A DNA stretch of 64,000 nucleotides from Blastobasis lacticolella (GCA_905147135.1 LR990049.1:14959428-15023427); one strand, 5' to 3'. Positions 50,155-61,800 are shown, numbered from the stretch's first letter. The notes: generated by a model from the sequence alone, not told the origin. Program-made: numbers and translations.

Positions 50155-50509
50155 GAGCGTAGGTGGCCGAGTGCTTAAGGTATCCGACTCGTTACTGAGA
50201 GATACCGCGTTCGAATCCCACTGGACCCATATACCAAATACTGTTTTCTGAGTTATGTACATTAGTTGAATGCTAATCGATGTTCTAACGGTGAGGGAAA
50301 ACATCGTGATGAAACCTGCACGTTCAGGCGTCTGAATGTGTAACCATGATCCAATCTGGTGAGGTTCCCCAGGTAGGGTCACTGAGATCAGATCGCAGTC
50401 GCTCCAATTAATTATCTGATCTGCCAAATCCTGGATCATGGTCAAGGCGGACCCCGGGCCCTGGTGCATGCGAGCATAACTGGGACATTATAACGCCAAG
50501 ATGATTAGT
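50155..50509 (+). mobile_element. SINE family A, the most complete copy
   Basis: tRNA Ser/Leu-like head (GGTGGCCGAGTGCTTAAGGT, GCGTTCGAATCCCACTGG). The full body follows: GAGTTATGTACATTAGTTGA, GGTGAGGGAAAACATCGTGA, CCTGCACGTTCAGGCG, AACCATGATCCAATCTGG, CAAATCCTGGATCATGGTC, GGCGGACCCCGGGCCC. It ends GCCAAGATGATTAGT. Confidence 0.9.
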
Positions 50510-51985
50510 TTTTTTTATTGTTCTCGAGGGAAGGGAAAAATAATGGGTTTCCTAAGAATGGTTGAACGTTTCTAGAAAACCGAACTCTGCGCAGGTGAAA
50601 ACCGCTGAGAACGGCTAGTCTTTAATAAATCAGATTACATTTAGTCGTAGGCATCCTTACATATTCTGAATGTGAAAAACATGAGTGTGATACGTGACGC
50701 CGAATTCGTCACATCGAATCACTTACATACCTATTAATCGGGTATTGTACGAGGCAATTAATGCCAGACACAGCTCGCCATAGGCATATAGGCATAGCTG
50801 GCATTGTTTTCTGTGCCAAATTTGAACACTTCCCTCTTTAAAACACTTATTGCGAGTGGAAATTATGGCCAAGCACTTAGTAATGGAGGAGACTCACACT
50901 CATGTTAAAAAAAGTGGATGGTTGTGGACTGTTTTGTTCACTTGGATTGAAATTCTTTCATGATATTTGTACGCATCGTTTACAAAGAAATGTTAGTAAA
51001 AACGTATGTTAAAATTGCAACATAACGAGTTATACCTACTGCAAAAACCTATATTTATATTTTGTGCATACTAAATAAATAATTACATACCTATTCATAT
51101 TTGTATTACACATGTAATATGAAAAATAAACGCAGATCATAAACTACTAAAATTATAGTCATTATAAACAAATGATCCATTGCTCAAATATTATACTCGA
51201 TTTTGAATTAAAGCACAGTAATAAAAAACACAGATTATGTTTTGAGGAACAACATTGTTACAACAAAGGTAATATTTTTTACAAATGTTTAAATATTTGT
51301 AGAGGCAGCTGTTTGAAGAGGATTGCACGGACCTAAAATAATAATCGGGCTCTCTTAGCACTTCTGTTGGTGTTTTTGTCCCGAACACCTTTGCTGACGC
51401 TGTAGCCTATAATTTCGAAATTAATATCTAACACGTTGTGCCTATCCGTCCGTCCCTCGATTTGCCGTTTTTATGGCTTTCCTGACACCGTAACTGCTAA
51501 TTATTTCCACCGCGATATCGCCTTGAGGGACTCCGAAAACTGGCGCCAAGAAAGAATGGGCTTTATAGCTTGTGTATTAAAGCTGGGAAGGTTTGATCCG
51601 GCGATGGTTATCGGGAATCTGGGCTAAATGATGGTAGTTAAGGAACTTTGGTCGCTTTGTTATGAAACAAGGGTCGAAAATCGACTTGGGGAAGGCAGCG
51701 CCAGCTGGGGGTGCAGTCGGCTGAAGTGTTTATGAAATCATGCTGGCTGTCTAATTGTCGAGATCCGCAGATATATAATTCTGATTTATTTGATCGGCAC
51801 TTCGTACCGTCTTTCTAAATATGGGCTTAGTGTATTATTCCGTGCTAATGTATGTTGGCTATTGGCTTTTATTTATTCCCGTTGTTTCGAGGTGAAGTGG
51901 CCACAGTTCATTATGAAATGGTCGACGCGTCTCTTATTCCCGTGTTAGCTTCAAACTAGATATATATTTTTTATATTCAGGTGCT
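50510..51985. other. Gene-free stretch
   Basis: AT-rich with scattered GC-rich fragments; no gene and no clear repeat recognised. 50575-50630 (GAAAACCGAACTCTGCGCAG, GAACGGCTAGT) may be another Helitron-like end. Confidence 0.35.
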
Positions 51986-52227
51986 GGGGCTCTATTTGAG
52001 AACCGCCGCCTCGCTCGAAAAAAAAATTGCAGTAAAGGTAGCTAACTTTCCAATCTTTTTGAGTCGTACAGTTTTTAATTTTGGCATGACAAATTGATAT
52101 TTTTAAAATTACATTGGCAACACCGAAAGCAAATGCTTCACAAAAGTCAAAATATTGAATTATTTATGCCGAAAATATAAATTGGAAATTGTTCAACTCG
52201 AGGCGAGTGGTAAAAAAGTAGAGTCCC
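51986..52227. mobile_element. Foldback (MITE-like) element, family G
   Basis: About 242 bp. Left GGGGCTCTATTTGAGAACCG and CCTCGCTCGAA; right (reverse) GGGACTCTACTTTTTTACCA, CTCGCCTCGAG. Internal GGCATGACAAATTGATATTT and ATATTGAATTATTTATGCCG are inverted. Confidence 0.8.
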
Positions 52228-52254
52228 TAGACGAGTTGACTATCACTATCACTA

Positions 52255-52425
52255 CATATTATAAAACATAGTCCCGCGCCGCGTCTGTCTGTCTGTCTGT
52301 TCGCGATGAACTCAAAAGCTACTGAACGGATTTTTATGCGGTTTTCACTATAATACTTCTTTTCAGAATAAAATTTGTTGAGCTCACTACCCTTGCGAAG
52401 CCGGGGCGGGTCGCTAGTTACAAAT
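52255..52425 (+). mobile_element. Helitron-like short element end with GTCT microsatellite
   Basis: ACTACATATTATAAAACATA, CGCGTCTGTCTGTCTGTCTG, ACTGAACGGATTTTTATGCG, and the end GCGAAGCCGGGGCGGGTCGC, TAGT. Such GTCY-bearing elements ending in CTAGT are a known lepidopteran Helitron-derived class (family knowledge). Confidence 0.65.
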
Positions 52426-52514
52426 AAAGAAGAATTATCGACTCTTCCGCGTGTCGTAATTCCAGTGAGACAAGGGGCGATATCAATATAGAGTAAGGTA
52501 GAATCACGCGCCGA

Positions 52515-52555
52515 GCGAAATCACAACCGGGACTGATGCCAAGATGATGATAAGG
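52515..52555 (+). mobile_element. SINE family A 3' terminal fragment
   Basis: GAAATCACAACCGGGACTGATGCC, then AAGATGATGATAA, the last 40 bp of family A including its GAT tail. Confidence 0.65.
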
Positions 52556-52639
52556 TCGAATATGGAGCCTTTGGAATAAAATATGGTCTTACCATTTGCA
52601 CATAATGTTTAATCACCAAAACAAATCAAATATAACAAA

Positions 52640-52765
52640 CAGCCAGCTGGATATTAGCTTCCTCCATATCAGTGGAGGGTTTTGCCACAATGTCGCAGCG
52701 GTTTTTGTGGTTTACTAAGGTACCCCTTCCCTGGTCACGGAGGTCTCAGCTGGTTAGCTTGTAAC
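52640..52765 (-). mobile_element. Degenerate family-B fragment
   Basis: TTCCTCCATATCAGTGGAGG, GTTTTGCCACAAT, GGTCACGGAGGTCTCAGCTGG in family-B order. Confidence 0.5.
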
Positions 52766-54484
52766 TAATTCATAGCCGTCTTTTGCAACACTCTAAAATT
52801 TAAGTAATTTTGTCCTCATAAAATTCGGTATTACGCTCCGAGACACTATTGTTTTAACCGATCTCGTCCATGCGAGCGCTCGCGTACGCTACGTATCTCT
52901 TTCACACGGTGGTAAGTTGCTAAATTAGAAGAGACAAGCATTAGACGGCTAGCGCTCGCGTGGACGCGAGCTGTTTCACAAATAGGGCCCCTGGCCCGTT
53001 GCCGCAGGTACCACATTGAATTTCGGAATAAATTATAGCATTTGTGCTATTCTGGGCTATGCTATAAGCTACGTTATCGCAAAATTTCTTAAAAATTGAC
53101 TGTATTGTTTTTACATAAAGGAGTACCAAAGCTTTCGTGTTTATGATAGGTTAGTACGATGGGAATCTTATAATCAAAGTCCACATAGCTGATGTCTAGA
53201 TAAATAAAACACCTATTTAATTTATTTATTACTTATTTTATTAGTCTCTCTTCTTCAAACAACAATACTATAATTATTTACACGTGACTCACTCTATGGC
53301 ATACACACGATAGAATAACAGATTGATTTATTCCAACAGCTTGGGAAAACAGTCGAAACACATTGATAACTGGGAATATTGGTAAATGATTTCAAATAAT
53401 GTTTTCCTTTGTTCTACATCGTGAACAATAGGTAGTTATCTTCATCAATGATTTACTGTTAGCAATCATATCTTAATTATTATAATATTTACTTTTATGT
53501 CATGCATTAAACATTAGCGGTCCTCCGCGCAACTGACTAACATTCGGCTATCCCGTTTATTCCCGTTTATACACAAGTAAAATAGCGATACGGCTCTTTG
53601 ATGAAGGCCGCCTTAATTCTTAATCGCATTTAAACTTAAGATAAACACGGAATTTTATACAAAATTATATAATGTCACTCTTATATGTTTTAAAGAATGT
53701 GGTCCAAGCCGGGCTTTAATTTTGACGGACCGCCCTTAACGCATCTTACCTTTAACTAGACACTAGGACTAGTAGGGTTTGAATAAAGTAGATTTGCCCT
53801 ATTTCCGCGTTGTGTTTATCAAATGACTGTAAAATGCTTACCTAGTGTATACAATAAATACTGGTGAAAACAATAGTTTCAAAAAGTGTTTGTAGAACAT
53901 ACAAAATTTTAAAAATCCCCATGATTTGACATGAAGAAAAATCAAATCCCCAAATGTCACAGGTACACGCTAGAATTACCCTTGTACGATACAATCGTAC
54001 CAACATAAAACTAACTGTTCGCCATTAATGAGGAGTTTTCCAGTAGGTATTGATAATTTGTTTCAAAAAGCATCAATAGATGGCGCTCCTACAATTTTGG
54101 TAATCTTTTTTTAATCTGTATGATGGTGGCAGTGATTTCATGCAGCCAACTAATACTAAACTTAAAAATAAAATGTTTATTAATATAAACATAACTGTTA
54201 AAGGTTGAACGAAGTGTAAAAAGAAATATTTATAGAAGTTGGCACTATGTTCCATTATTATTACAACCTTTAAAATGGTTGAAAACTATTGATAAATACA
54301 ATATTATCCAATACAACGTACCCAGTGTTTATATCCTGTTTGCTAAGAACATATTTCAAGCGATTATCAATTACCAAAATTGTCGGGGCGCCATCTAGTG
54401 AGTGGTTAGGAATGCTTTAGATACCTATTGGAAAACTGCTCATTGGAAAAACAATAATATTTAAACTAGAGGTTGGTTCGTCCA
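52766..54484. other. AT-rich gene-free stretch with two TAGATGGCG words
   Basis: No gene. CATCAATAGATGGCGCTCC at 54071-54089 and, on the other strand, CACTAGATGGCGCC at 54388-54401. Confidence 0.35.
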
Positions 54485-54692
54485 GGAGCTCTGTTTTTGA
54501 ATCGCTCGCCTTGATTCGACCGATTTTCAATTTAGATTTTCGGCATGAAAATTTCAATATTATTTAAATCGAAAGAGCTTGATTCAAAAATAGAGAAAAT
54601 CAGCCTAATGCAAGAAAATATCGTATTTATCATACCGAAAACAAAATTGAAAGCAGTTCGAATCGAAACGAGCAATTCAAAAACAGAGCCCC
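54485..54692. mobile_element. Foldback (MITE-like) element, family G, best preserved
   Basis: 208 bp. Left end GGAGCTCTGTTTTTGAATCG and right end (reverse) GGGGCTCTGTTTTTGAATTG continue as inverted arms for about 37 bp with few mismatches; internal CGGCATGAAAATTTCAATAT is inverted near ATACCG. Overlapping ORFs on both strands (93 and 84 codons) arise from this palindrome. Confidence 0.87.
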
Positions 54693-55959
54693 AGAGCATG
54701 TTTCCTGGAATGCACGTTGTGGTGTTACCTGCTTTTCCTCGTCCACTTCGCATGAACTTCGGCATCCTTGCCTCCTTAACCATTAGAACTTGCGTCTGAC
54801 TCTGCGACGTCATACCATCATCTACCTAAACAAACATAAATAAAGCAGTCACATCTTCAATCCACCCTACTTAGATTTCACACTATTTACCTTATTTCAC
54901 ACTATTAGATTGATAGGAGAGATAACCCCTCGTATCTCCGCGGGCGGGGCGGGACAATCGCCGGAACCACGCCACGGGACGTCGCACCATTCATGGGGAC
55001 ATCGCGCGTTGTCCCGGGAGGCCATTGTCTCCGCGATAGGAAGGGGCGGGGCGATAGAGCTCTAATAAGTTGAATGGTAAACTTTTTACTCCTAAATATA
55101 AAATGCATATTAATTAAAAATTTAATGTAATCTAATGTAAATAGTTGGCGGGCGATTAGTGTTGTTTGGTGTAAGAAATTTGGTTGTCCTTGTTTTATCA
55201 CCTGTCGTGGGTGATTTGGTAATATTTCTGACTCCAGATACAAAAAGTGTTGTAATTGTCGAAGGGGTACTTTGTTTACTTTGAAAGAGTAGTTTGCCAA
55301 TTTCCTATACGAAACTGTCTTTAGTTTTCATTTTAGCCTTCAAAAGATAGAATAATCAATCAAAAGTGTACAAGGATTATCAGATAGCTGAAATATGAGT
55401 TTTTAAGGTAAATCGATCCATGTCATTTTTGGATTACCCCTTACAACTACTATATTTCTGCGAAGGGTACATCATAATTTCTAAACTTTAGCTACAGGAA
55501 TCTGTTATAACATTGTTTTTACAAAATTAGATGTGTACCTACTTATTATACAAAAATAGGCAGGTAGGTAGTTAGATATAAAATTTAGCTGTAGATTTCG
55601 ACAATAAGAAAAAAAATTATTCATTGCCCAAGTTCCTAAAAACTATTAAAAATCCGCATATTTCATCGTGGCAGGTTTCGTTTCTTCGTAATACATAACG
55701 CGGCGTATTGGATAAACAAGCGTGAACGAGATTACACTTCATAAGCGGCATCCATCAGTGTTGCATCCTAATAGTTCCAATTATTTGCTAATATCATATT
55801 TTTTTGCAGAAATCCGGCATTCTTCGCTGTCCATTATAGGTAGCGTTATAGCCTGCAACGTAAGTCATATAGACGTAACGTCATTATTGACCTTAGGGTT
55901 GTGTGATAGAGTTTAAATTTGATATGGGGGTTGGTGTAACATATGGTTGTTGGGCCGCC
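54693..55959. other. Gene-free stretch
   Basis: No gene accepted. GC-rich 54930-55060 carries a 131-codon minus-strand ORF with no recognisable domain. Confidence 0.35.
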
Positions 55960-56110
55960 GGGGCTGTCATTAGGTCACGTCACGTGTGTCGGCGCTGGTC
56001 CTGATGGTGTGAAATGAGTGCGCCCGCGCCGCCGCCGCGTTTGATCTCGCCGCCAGGTACCGTTCCGAGCGGCCACTTTTTGTAGCCCACGTTTAGGATG
56101 CGACCTCTTT
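55960..56110. promoter_or_regulatory. CpG-rich island
   Basis: GGTCACGTCACGTGTGTCGG followed by GCGCCCGCGCCGCCGCCGCG; includes a CACGTG E-box. No ORF, not repeated here. Candidate regulatory DNA. Confidence 0.3.
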
Positions 56111-56954
56111 TTTGTCAGATGTTTGTAATGCCGAGTGTGTGGGACTTGACACGTAGGTAACTATTGTCAATTCATCCCTGTTTGTTATTGTTGCATACCG
56201 ACTTTTGTGCGCTATCCTATTTGGTTAGCGTCGAGTGTGGTTTCTCGTTTGTGCACCTGACTTTGTATCGTGATTAAATGCTCTTAGAAAACATTGTTAA
56301 ATGTAGCGTGTACGTGAGGAAGTGCCACAAACGATGTCCATTAGACAAATTGTGGGTGATTTTCAGTTAGTTGCTCATAAACGATTTATTTAATGTTTGC
56401 ACGCGAAGCAGATAATATTTTTGCTGTCCGCTGTATCGATTACCTGAATGGAACATTTGCATAAAATAAGTGCTTAGCATTCATTACTTAATTGACGTTG
56501 ATTGTGTAAGTGTATCATCTACTGTACGCGGCGATGGATAAAATATACGTTTAATTGTTCTAGTTTGCATGTTTTATTGCTGTTTCATAACTACTGTGAA
56601 ATTTGTCAAGTACGACCCGTCTGTTATTATTTTGAATTGTAATCCATATATATTTAATCCATATAATTGTATAGAATATTTGACTACTATTCGGTATTCG
56701 GACTATTCGGCTATTCTTTTAATGTTCGGTATTGAGCGGAACAGTCCGCAATTTTCGGCTGAATACTGATTACCCAATACTAGATCATAAAAAAGCGCAC
56801 GTAAATATTAGGTATTCAAAGCATTATACATTTTTATAGAGAACTGTTTTTATTTATTAGAATAGTCGGCCATATTCAGCAGAAACCGAATACTATTTCA
56901 TGAGAAAAGAAACTGTACCTATAGGTACCTAATTTTAACCAAAAATCTAATTCT

Positions 56955-57075
56955 TATACTTACTCTTTATTGTACACAAAATAATAAATACAATTTAACA
57001 GAATGTAATTTAAGCAAAAAGGCGAGCTTAACTCATCAGTTGAGTTTCCTACCAGCAAACCTTGGAGTCAAAGAA
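56955..57075 (+). mobile_element. Family-F repeat (reverse of a LINE 3' end)
   Basis: TACTCTTTATTGTACACAAA, ATAATAAATACA, AAAAAGGCGAGCTTAACTC, TTTCCTACCAGCAAACC. Similar order (TTTATTG, A-rich, GGCG..CTTA, CTTCCAG..AACC) at 58530-58640 and 62335-62465. Confidence 0.6.
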
Positions 57076-57334
57076 ACCGATATTCAGCATTTAGGCATAC
57101 CTATGCCTATGGGTACACCTGTACCCTAGCTTATCAGTGTAAACTAACTAAATACTGCTAAATATTAGAGAGAGAGAGATAAGACACTCTAATTCTATGC
57201 TTATTATCTACCTATCAGTCTGCCGTATGGTGTCCGGTACGTATACTAGAATATCCCCTCGACCCAAAACCACTTCAACTTGGGTTATCCTGTGTCATAC
57301 AGGGCAATAATGTATGAGAGGCTAACCAACTTGG

Positions 57335-57425
57335 ACCTCCGTAGACCAGAAGAAAATAGGCAGCTGTTTTTCCTGTTAAGTGTTTTCAACACTGATCTCT
57401 AACCCGCCCGCCAATCTTACTTAAA
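57335..57425 (+). mobile_element. Family-B fragment
   Basis: GGACCTCCGTAGACCAGAAG, AAAATAGGCAGCTGTTTTTC, AACACTGATCTCTAACCCGC, CCGCC: plus-strand family B 5' half, diverged. Confidence 0.55.
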
Positions 57426-57599
57426 ACAGCAATTTATCTATCTTAGATAGGTATAGAATGATTAATCTTTCCTGTACTGCTTTATCACTTAAATTGGACA
57501 CGTCTGTTTGTCTACATACAAATGGTAAACAAACACATAATAACGAGAGTTTGATTGAGGCAACACGTGTTTCGAAACCAAACGTAGGTGCTACTTATT

Positions 57600-57860
57600 T
57601 GTAAAGGAACGTAATCATGGTTTGGGTAAACCGAGAATGGGTCGGGCGTCTTTGTCGGTCTCCGGGTGTCGGACAGAGAGGGTTGCGTGGGCAAATAGTA
57701 CAAAATACGCAGGATGGTGGCACCCTGTATTTATTTACACATTACGCTTAGGCGCCAGGATTATTTGCTTACGGCTTAACCTCAAATTAAAGCAAGTTGC
57801 CGCGACAAAAGGGTTTGCCGCAAAAAATATGCGTCAGTGGGCGTCAAAGCGCGGCCATTA
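57600..57860. promoter_or_regulatory. CpG-rich non-repetitive island
   Basis: GGTTTGGGTAAACCG (forkhead-like GTAAACC word near 57625), ATTTATTTACACATTACGC, CGTCAAAGCGCGGCCATTAAA. The presence of a forkhead-type site 11.6 kb from FoxB is suggestive but not evidence of autoregulation. Confidence 0.3.
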
Positions 57861-58119
57861 AAATGTACTTACCTTATGGCGTTAAAATGTATTACGTATG
57901 AGCTAATACTGTGTTACAATGTGCTTATCTCTAACTGTCATAATATGTGGTATCTACTTATGTTTAAACGTCTACCGTATGTTTACCTACCTAACTTTAA
58001 CATTGTTATTATATTCTCTTGGAGTACTTCAAATGATAATTAAAACAACAATGTAGATTGGAATTTGATCAGCAATGGGTATAGGTACATATAAAACTAT
58101 CACGGTTATTATCACACAA

Positions 58120-58196
58120 TTTAAGGGTATGTTCCGGGTTTCCTACCGCGTACCTCTGGTAGGCACTAGGTAGGAAACCCGGAACATATCCTTAAA
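58120..58196. repeat. 27-bp near-perfect inverted repeat, 23-nt loop
   Basis: Arms 58120-58146 and 58170-58196 match 26 of 27 (core GGGTTTCCTAC / GTAGGAAACCC). It lies 43 bp before the hAT-like element. Confidence 0.85.
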
Positions 58197-58238
58197 ATAG
58201 GTACCTACATATAATTATTGAATTTATAATATATACTG

Positions 58239-59419
58239 TAGAGATGAAACGGATAGTTGTTTGGCCGGATACCGGATACCGGATATCCGGCCAGCGTCCT
58301 AGCCGGATAGCCGGATATCCGGCGGCCGGATATTTACAGGTCATAGTCTCTGAACAAGTTTATACAAGCTGTATACGACTGCATGTGTTTATGTAATTTA
58401 AAGTTTTCGTTTAATGTAAATAATTTAAACGTTGAACTGAACAATTCTTACGCCCTTATACGTATTGATAGTTTCAATATACGGGCTTACACATTAGCCC
58501 ACAGCATGTATGTATGTATGTATGTATGTAAACTCTTTATTGCAACAACATAGTACATTTCAAAAGGAAACACTTACAAAGCAAAGGCGAACTTATCAGC
58601 ATCGTAGGGGATAAACGACATCGTGTACTACCTCTAAATAAATTCATAAAAGAAATTCATATTTTAATCCAGGATAATATTTTTTAATATCTATAATATC
58701 AATATATATCTTGATTGACTTTAAATTATTACACTAAGCATTATAATACTAAACAGCACTTGTCAAAAATACACATGACAAAAATGCGTATTTATGCTGA
58801 TCAGCGGGTGTCACCCTGTTGGGCAAAGTACGTCATGTCCATACTCGTGGAAACTCAATGCGATGGTGTGAGCATGTGCTCCGCCGCCCCAAAGATCACC
58901 TTAGTGCAAGTAGCCCTAAATTTGGCGACGACGACTCGCTGACGCGGAAGACACCCACACGCCACCTGGCTGACGGCGGACCAACGGAAACTGAAGGACA
59001 ATATTATTGACGTTGCTACTGGTCAAAATAGAAAGAAATGGAGGAAGCAGACAAGGAGAGCTGACTCCAGCTAATGGAAAAGGCATAGTGCAAAAAGAAG
59101 AGACCAGAAAACTATTAAAAATTTTTGCTAACCTACCAAATGAACGATACGAGTAGAATAGGTGCCGATGCCGACATAATCAATACTTCTTTGATTAATA
59201 TTTATGCTTTTTAAACGTTTTGATTCGACTTTTTATTCGACTGCTACAGAATGGCATATATTTCCGATGAGCAAAATCACTTTTATGGGCTTTTCATACT
59301 TTTTTTACTATCCGGTATCCGGCCGGATATTAACGTATTATCCGGTATCCGACCGGATAGTAAATTATGGCCGGATAGGCCGGATACCGGATAGTGGCCG
59401 GATATCCGTTACATCTCTA
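58239..59419. mobile_element. Non-autonomous hAT-like DNA transposon with inverted CCGGATA clusters
   Basis: 1181 bp. Termini TAGAGATGAAACGGATA and (reverse) TAGAGATGTAACGGATA match 16 of 17. Just inside each end are clusters of CCGGATA/TATCCGG words (58263-58332 and 59308-59406). Flanks ATATACTG (58231-58238) and ATATATAG (59420-59427) agree at 6 of 8, as for an old 8-bp hAT duplication. No transposase. The interior holds other elements: a GTAT microsatellite and family-F piece at 58507-58640 and an RTE relic at 58813-59074. Confidence 0.8.
58813..59074 (+). pseudogene. RTE-like LINE C-terminal relic inside the hAT-like element
   Basis: One frame gives RWCEHVLRRPKDH; another, downstream, gives TWLTADQRKLKDN and NRKKWRKQTRRADSS then a stop. 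Both blocks are in the RTE ORF2 C-terminus, so at least one frameshift separates them. Confidence 0.8.
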
Positions 59420-59454
59420 ATATATAGTCACAAATTCAGCGTCGATGCCAGACG

Positions 59455-59473
59455 CTGACTGACTGACTGACTG
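59455..59473. repeat. GACT microsatellite
   Basis: Four to five tandem GACT units next to the hAT-like right end. Confidence 0.9.
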
Positions 59474-59999
59474 TACAAACTCGAATATTTACAAAGACGG
59501 CGTAGCAATACACTAGATCTCGGGACATTCTGCATGTCATTTATGTTAAACATTTGTCAGGGTCTTATTTTCGCGCTGCGACATTACACCACAAATCTCT
59601 TTTATAATATCACTGAAATCTCTATTGCAACAAAAAACTGATACCTAGCGATTTCCACCAGTACTTTATGGTCAAAGATCGTTTGCAGTGACGTTTTTAA
59701 CCGAGTTATATGGATAAAAAAATGACAAATGTCGAAATCGCGAGAATAGCTCCCCACTCCCCAGGATTGCAGGTATTTGTGTTTCATTAATCCAACAACC
59801 CACAACGACAATAAAGTAAAATTTCTCATTAATATTCGATATTTCCATGCACAGTATACCACGATATTCATCGCACTCGCAACATATCCCACTAACACCA
59901 ACGCACGCGTTATAAATGTAACAGTTTTTATAGGAATTTTATTAACAATGCGATTCGGCACGGAACATTTACCATATTGTATTCAGATTTGAACGTAAA

Positions 60000-60300
60000 A
60001 AACGTTGAACATTAAATAATGGGTAATTGCCGTCCGCGGTGAGGTCCATTCAATTTCTCCGGCGAGTGAAGGAAAAAAAGGAATAAACAGCATTAGCCCA
60101 GCTCCTTTGTAAGGTGGAACTGATTTTGCATCATTACAAACTGTAAGATTGATTCGGACAAAGCCGCTGTCAACCGCGGTGCACGGATAAAAGTTGTATA
60201 AAACGCGACGCGACCCGCATTGTTGTTACAACAAAATGAAGTTGTAATGAGTGCGAGCTGCGGTCGCCAGCTATTGGAGAAACTGTGGGACATTTCCACG
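60000..60300. promoter_or_regulatory. CpG-rich non-repetitive island
   Basis: GGGTAATTGCCGTCCGCGGT, CATTGTTGTTACAACAAAAT, GCTGTCAACCGCGGTGCACG. No ORF supported. Candidate regulatory DNA by composition only. Confidence 0.3.
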
Positions 60301-60307
60301 AGAATTG

Positions 60308-60345
60308 CTTAGCGGAGGACGTAGTTTTCTACGTCCTCCGCTAAG
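60308..60345. repeat. Perfect 17-bp inverted repeat with TTTT loop
   Basis: Arms 60308-60324 and 60329-60345 (CTTAGCGGAGGACGTAG) are exact. A GC-containing stem with a four-T loop would be very stable as RNA or as a cruciform. Confidence 0.9.
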
Positions 60346-60539
60346 TTAAGTATGAATAAGTTATGAATGTTATACGTTAGACGGGAGTATGTGATGTGTA
60401 TGTCTGTGGTATCATTGTTACTTTCGAACGGATGGACTGATTTCTATGTGACTCTTTATTATATAATTCGCTATTCCAAAACTAATAGTTTTTATATCAC
60501 TTCGATACGCTAAGTATTTACAAAGTTATTCACGTAATT

Positions 60540-61060
60540 AATTTTCTTAAAACAGTTGCACTCAGTTTATCCGTGACGTCATCGTATCCGACAGCCCATT
60601 TGACGTTACACGCGCAAGTCGCGCTATTCGTCATTTCCAAACGAGGCTAGTTTAAAAATGGAATACGTTGCCGTTACAGCCACGACTTCGATAACAATAG
60701 CGCGTGGTTATTTTTGTGCATCTTAAAATTCATTATGAGGCAATTTTTCATTCTATATTGCAAAAATAAATTGAAATTAATACCGTTCCCAATCTTAGCT
60801 TGTGTCACACGAATCCCGAAAACTCGAATCGCAGAGCCACCCCAAATGCAGCGCGACCGCAGCACTCGGCGGCTTGTGAACGCTACGAAACGTTGCGCGA
60901 TTGAATTAATTTCGCCCCGATTTGCCTCTGCGGCTTCAAAACTGTCAAAACTGGTTGACATTTGACAGCCGTCACCTCCGTGGGCGACTGTCACCGTGAC
61001 GGCCGACATGGCGGAACGGCCCGCTGCATTGTGACTTAATTGCAGGTATACATTTGATTA
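60540..61060. promoter_or_regulatory. CpG-rich block with CRE site, possible promoter
   Basis: A full TGACGTCA at 60574-60581, CpG-rich stretches, and GGCCGACATGGCGGAACGGC near 61000. ORFs here (111 codons minus, 83 plus) have no recognisable domain. Might be a promoter or untranslated first exon of a gene beyond the window (inference). Confidence 0.3.
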
Positions 61061-61599
61061 CAACAATCAACTGAGATTGGAAAAACGCACCCGAGAAAAT
61101 GTGAATCAACAGTGTGTGATTGAATTGTTATGGACGTTGTTGTATGTATTCGACTTGGACTGAAATTTGACTTTTTTGTGTAGGTAACCATGAACCCCCT
61201 ATTATATGAGGTAGGTATCTATGTTTAGGATGATGGCCGTGCACCTGTCACAGCTACTTTCACCGAAAAGTCTGCTCTTCCGGACCGAAAGGTTTCGTCG
61301 CAACTTTGACAATTTAACTACCTTTTACTGTTGTCGGTAATAATATTTTGTTATGGAACCACTCAGTTTCTTACTTAGATATACTTGACATTTGGTAGAT
61401 CTACGGCTACGGTTTAGATTTTTATTGGGGGTTTAGAATATGATAGATTTTCAAATACGTCATGTACCGTCGTAAATGGTGTAAAGGTGTGCTTTCAATT
61501 GTTTGTTTTTATTTATTTTATTTTAATTTAAAATAATTCGCATTTTATACTGTCAAGCGAAACTATGAAAATTATAATTGACTTGCCGTTCTCAGAGGC

Positions 61600-61800
61600 T
61601 TTCACCCGCTCCTAGATCGGATCGATGTAAACAATAAACTTTCCCGCGGATACCTATTATTTCCCCGGGATAAAAAGTAGCCTATGTTACTCAGTGATAA
61701 TGTATTGAAAGAAATTTTGAAATCGGTCCAGTGGTTTGTGAGTTTATTTATTACAAACAGAAATATAAAAATACGAATCTTTTCTCTTTTTAACATTCCA
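61600..61800 (-). mobile_element. Old repeat resembling Helitron-like short elements
   Basis: TTTCCCGCGGATACCTATTA, GGGATAAAAAGTAGCCTATG, TGAAATCGGTCCAGTGG, GTGAGTTTATT: wording typical of degenerate lepidopteran repeats. Confidence 0.5.

Noticed and set aside
50155..50225. Possible tRNA gene (Ser/Leu-like A and B boxes)
   Set aside because: No pairing acceptor stem, and it continues straight into the SINE A body; the same holds at 41293, 62233 and 37198.
54532..54813. Paired ORFs on both strands (93 and 84 codons)
   Set aside because: They arise from the palindromic family-G element at 54485-54692.
59602..59961. 119-codon minus-strand ORF with hydrophobic segments, reminiscent of a chemoreceptor piece
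   Set aside because: No receptor signature (no TYhhhhhQF-type end), no adjoining exons with splice sites found, and the plus strand is equally open.
60674..61009. 111-codon minus-strand ORF with an ATG in a CpG-rich block
   Set aside because: No domain; overlapping plus-strand ORF; better explained as promoter-like DNA.
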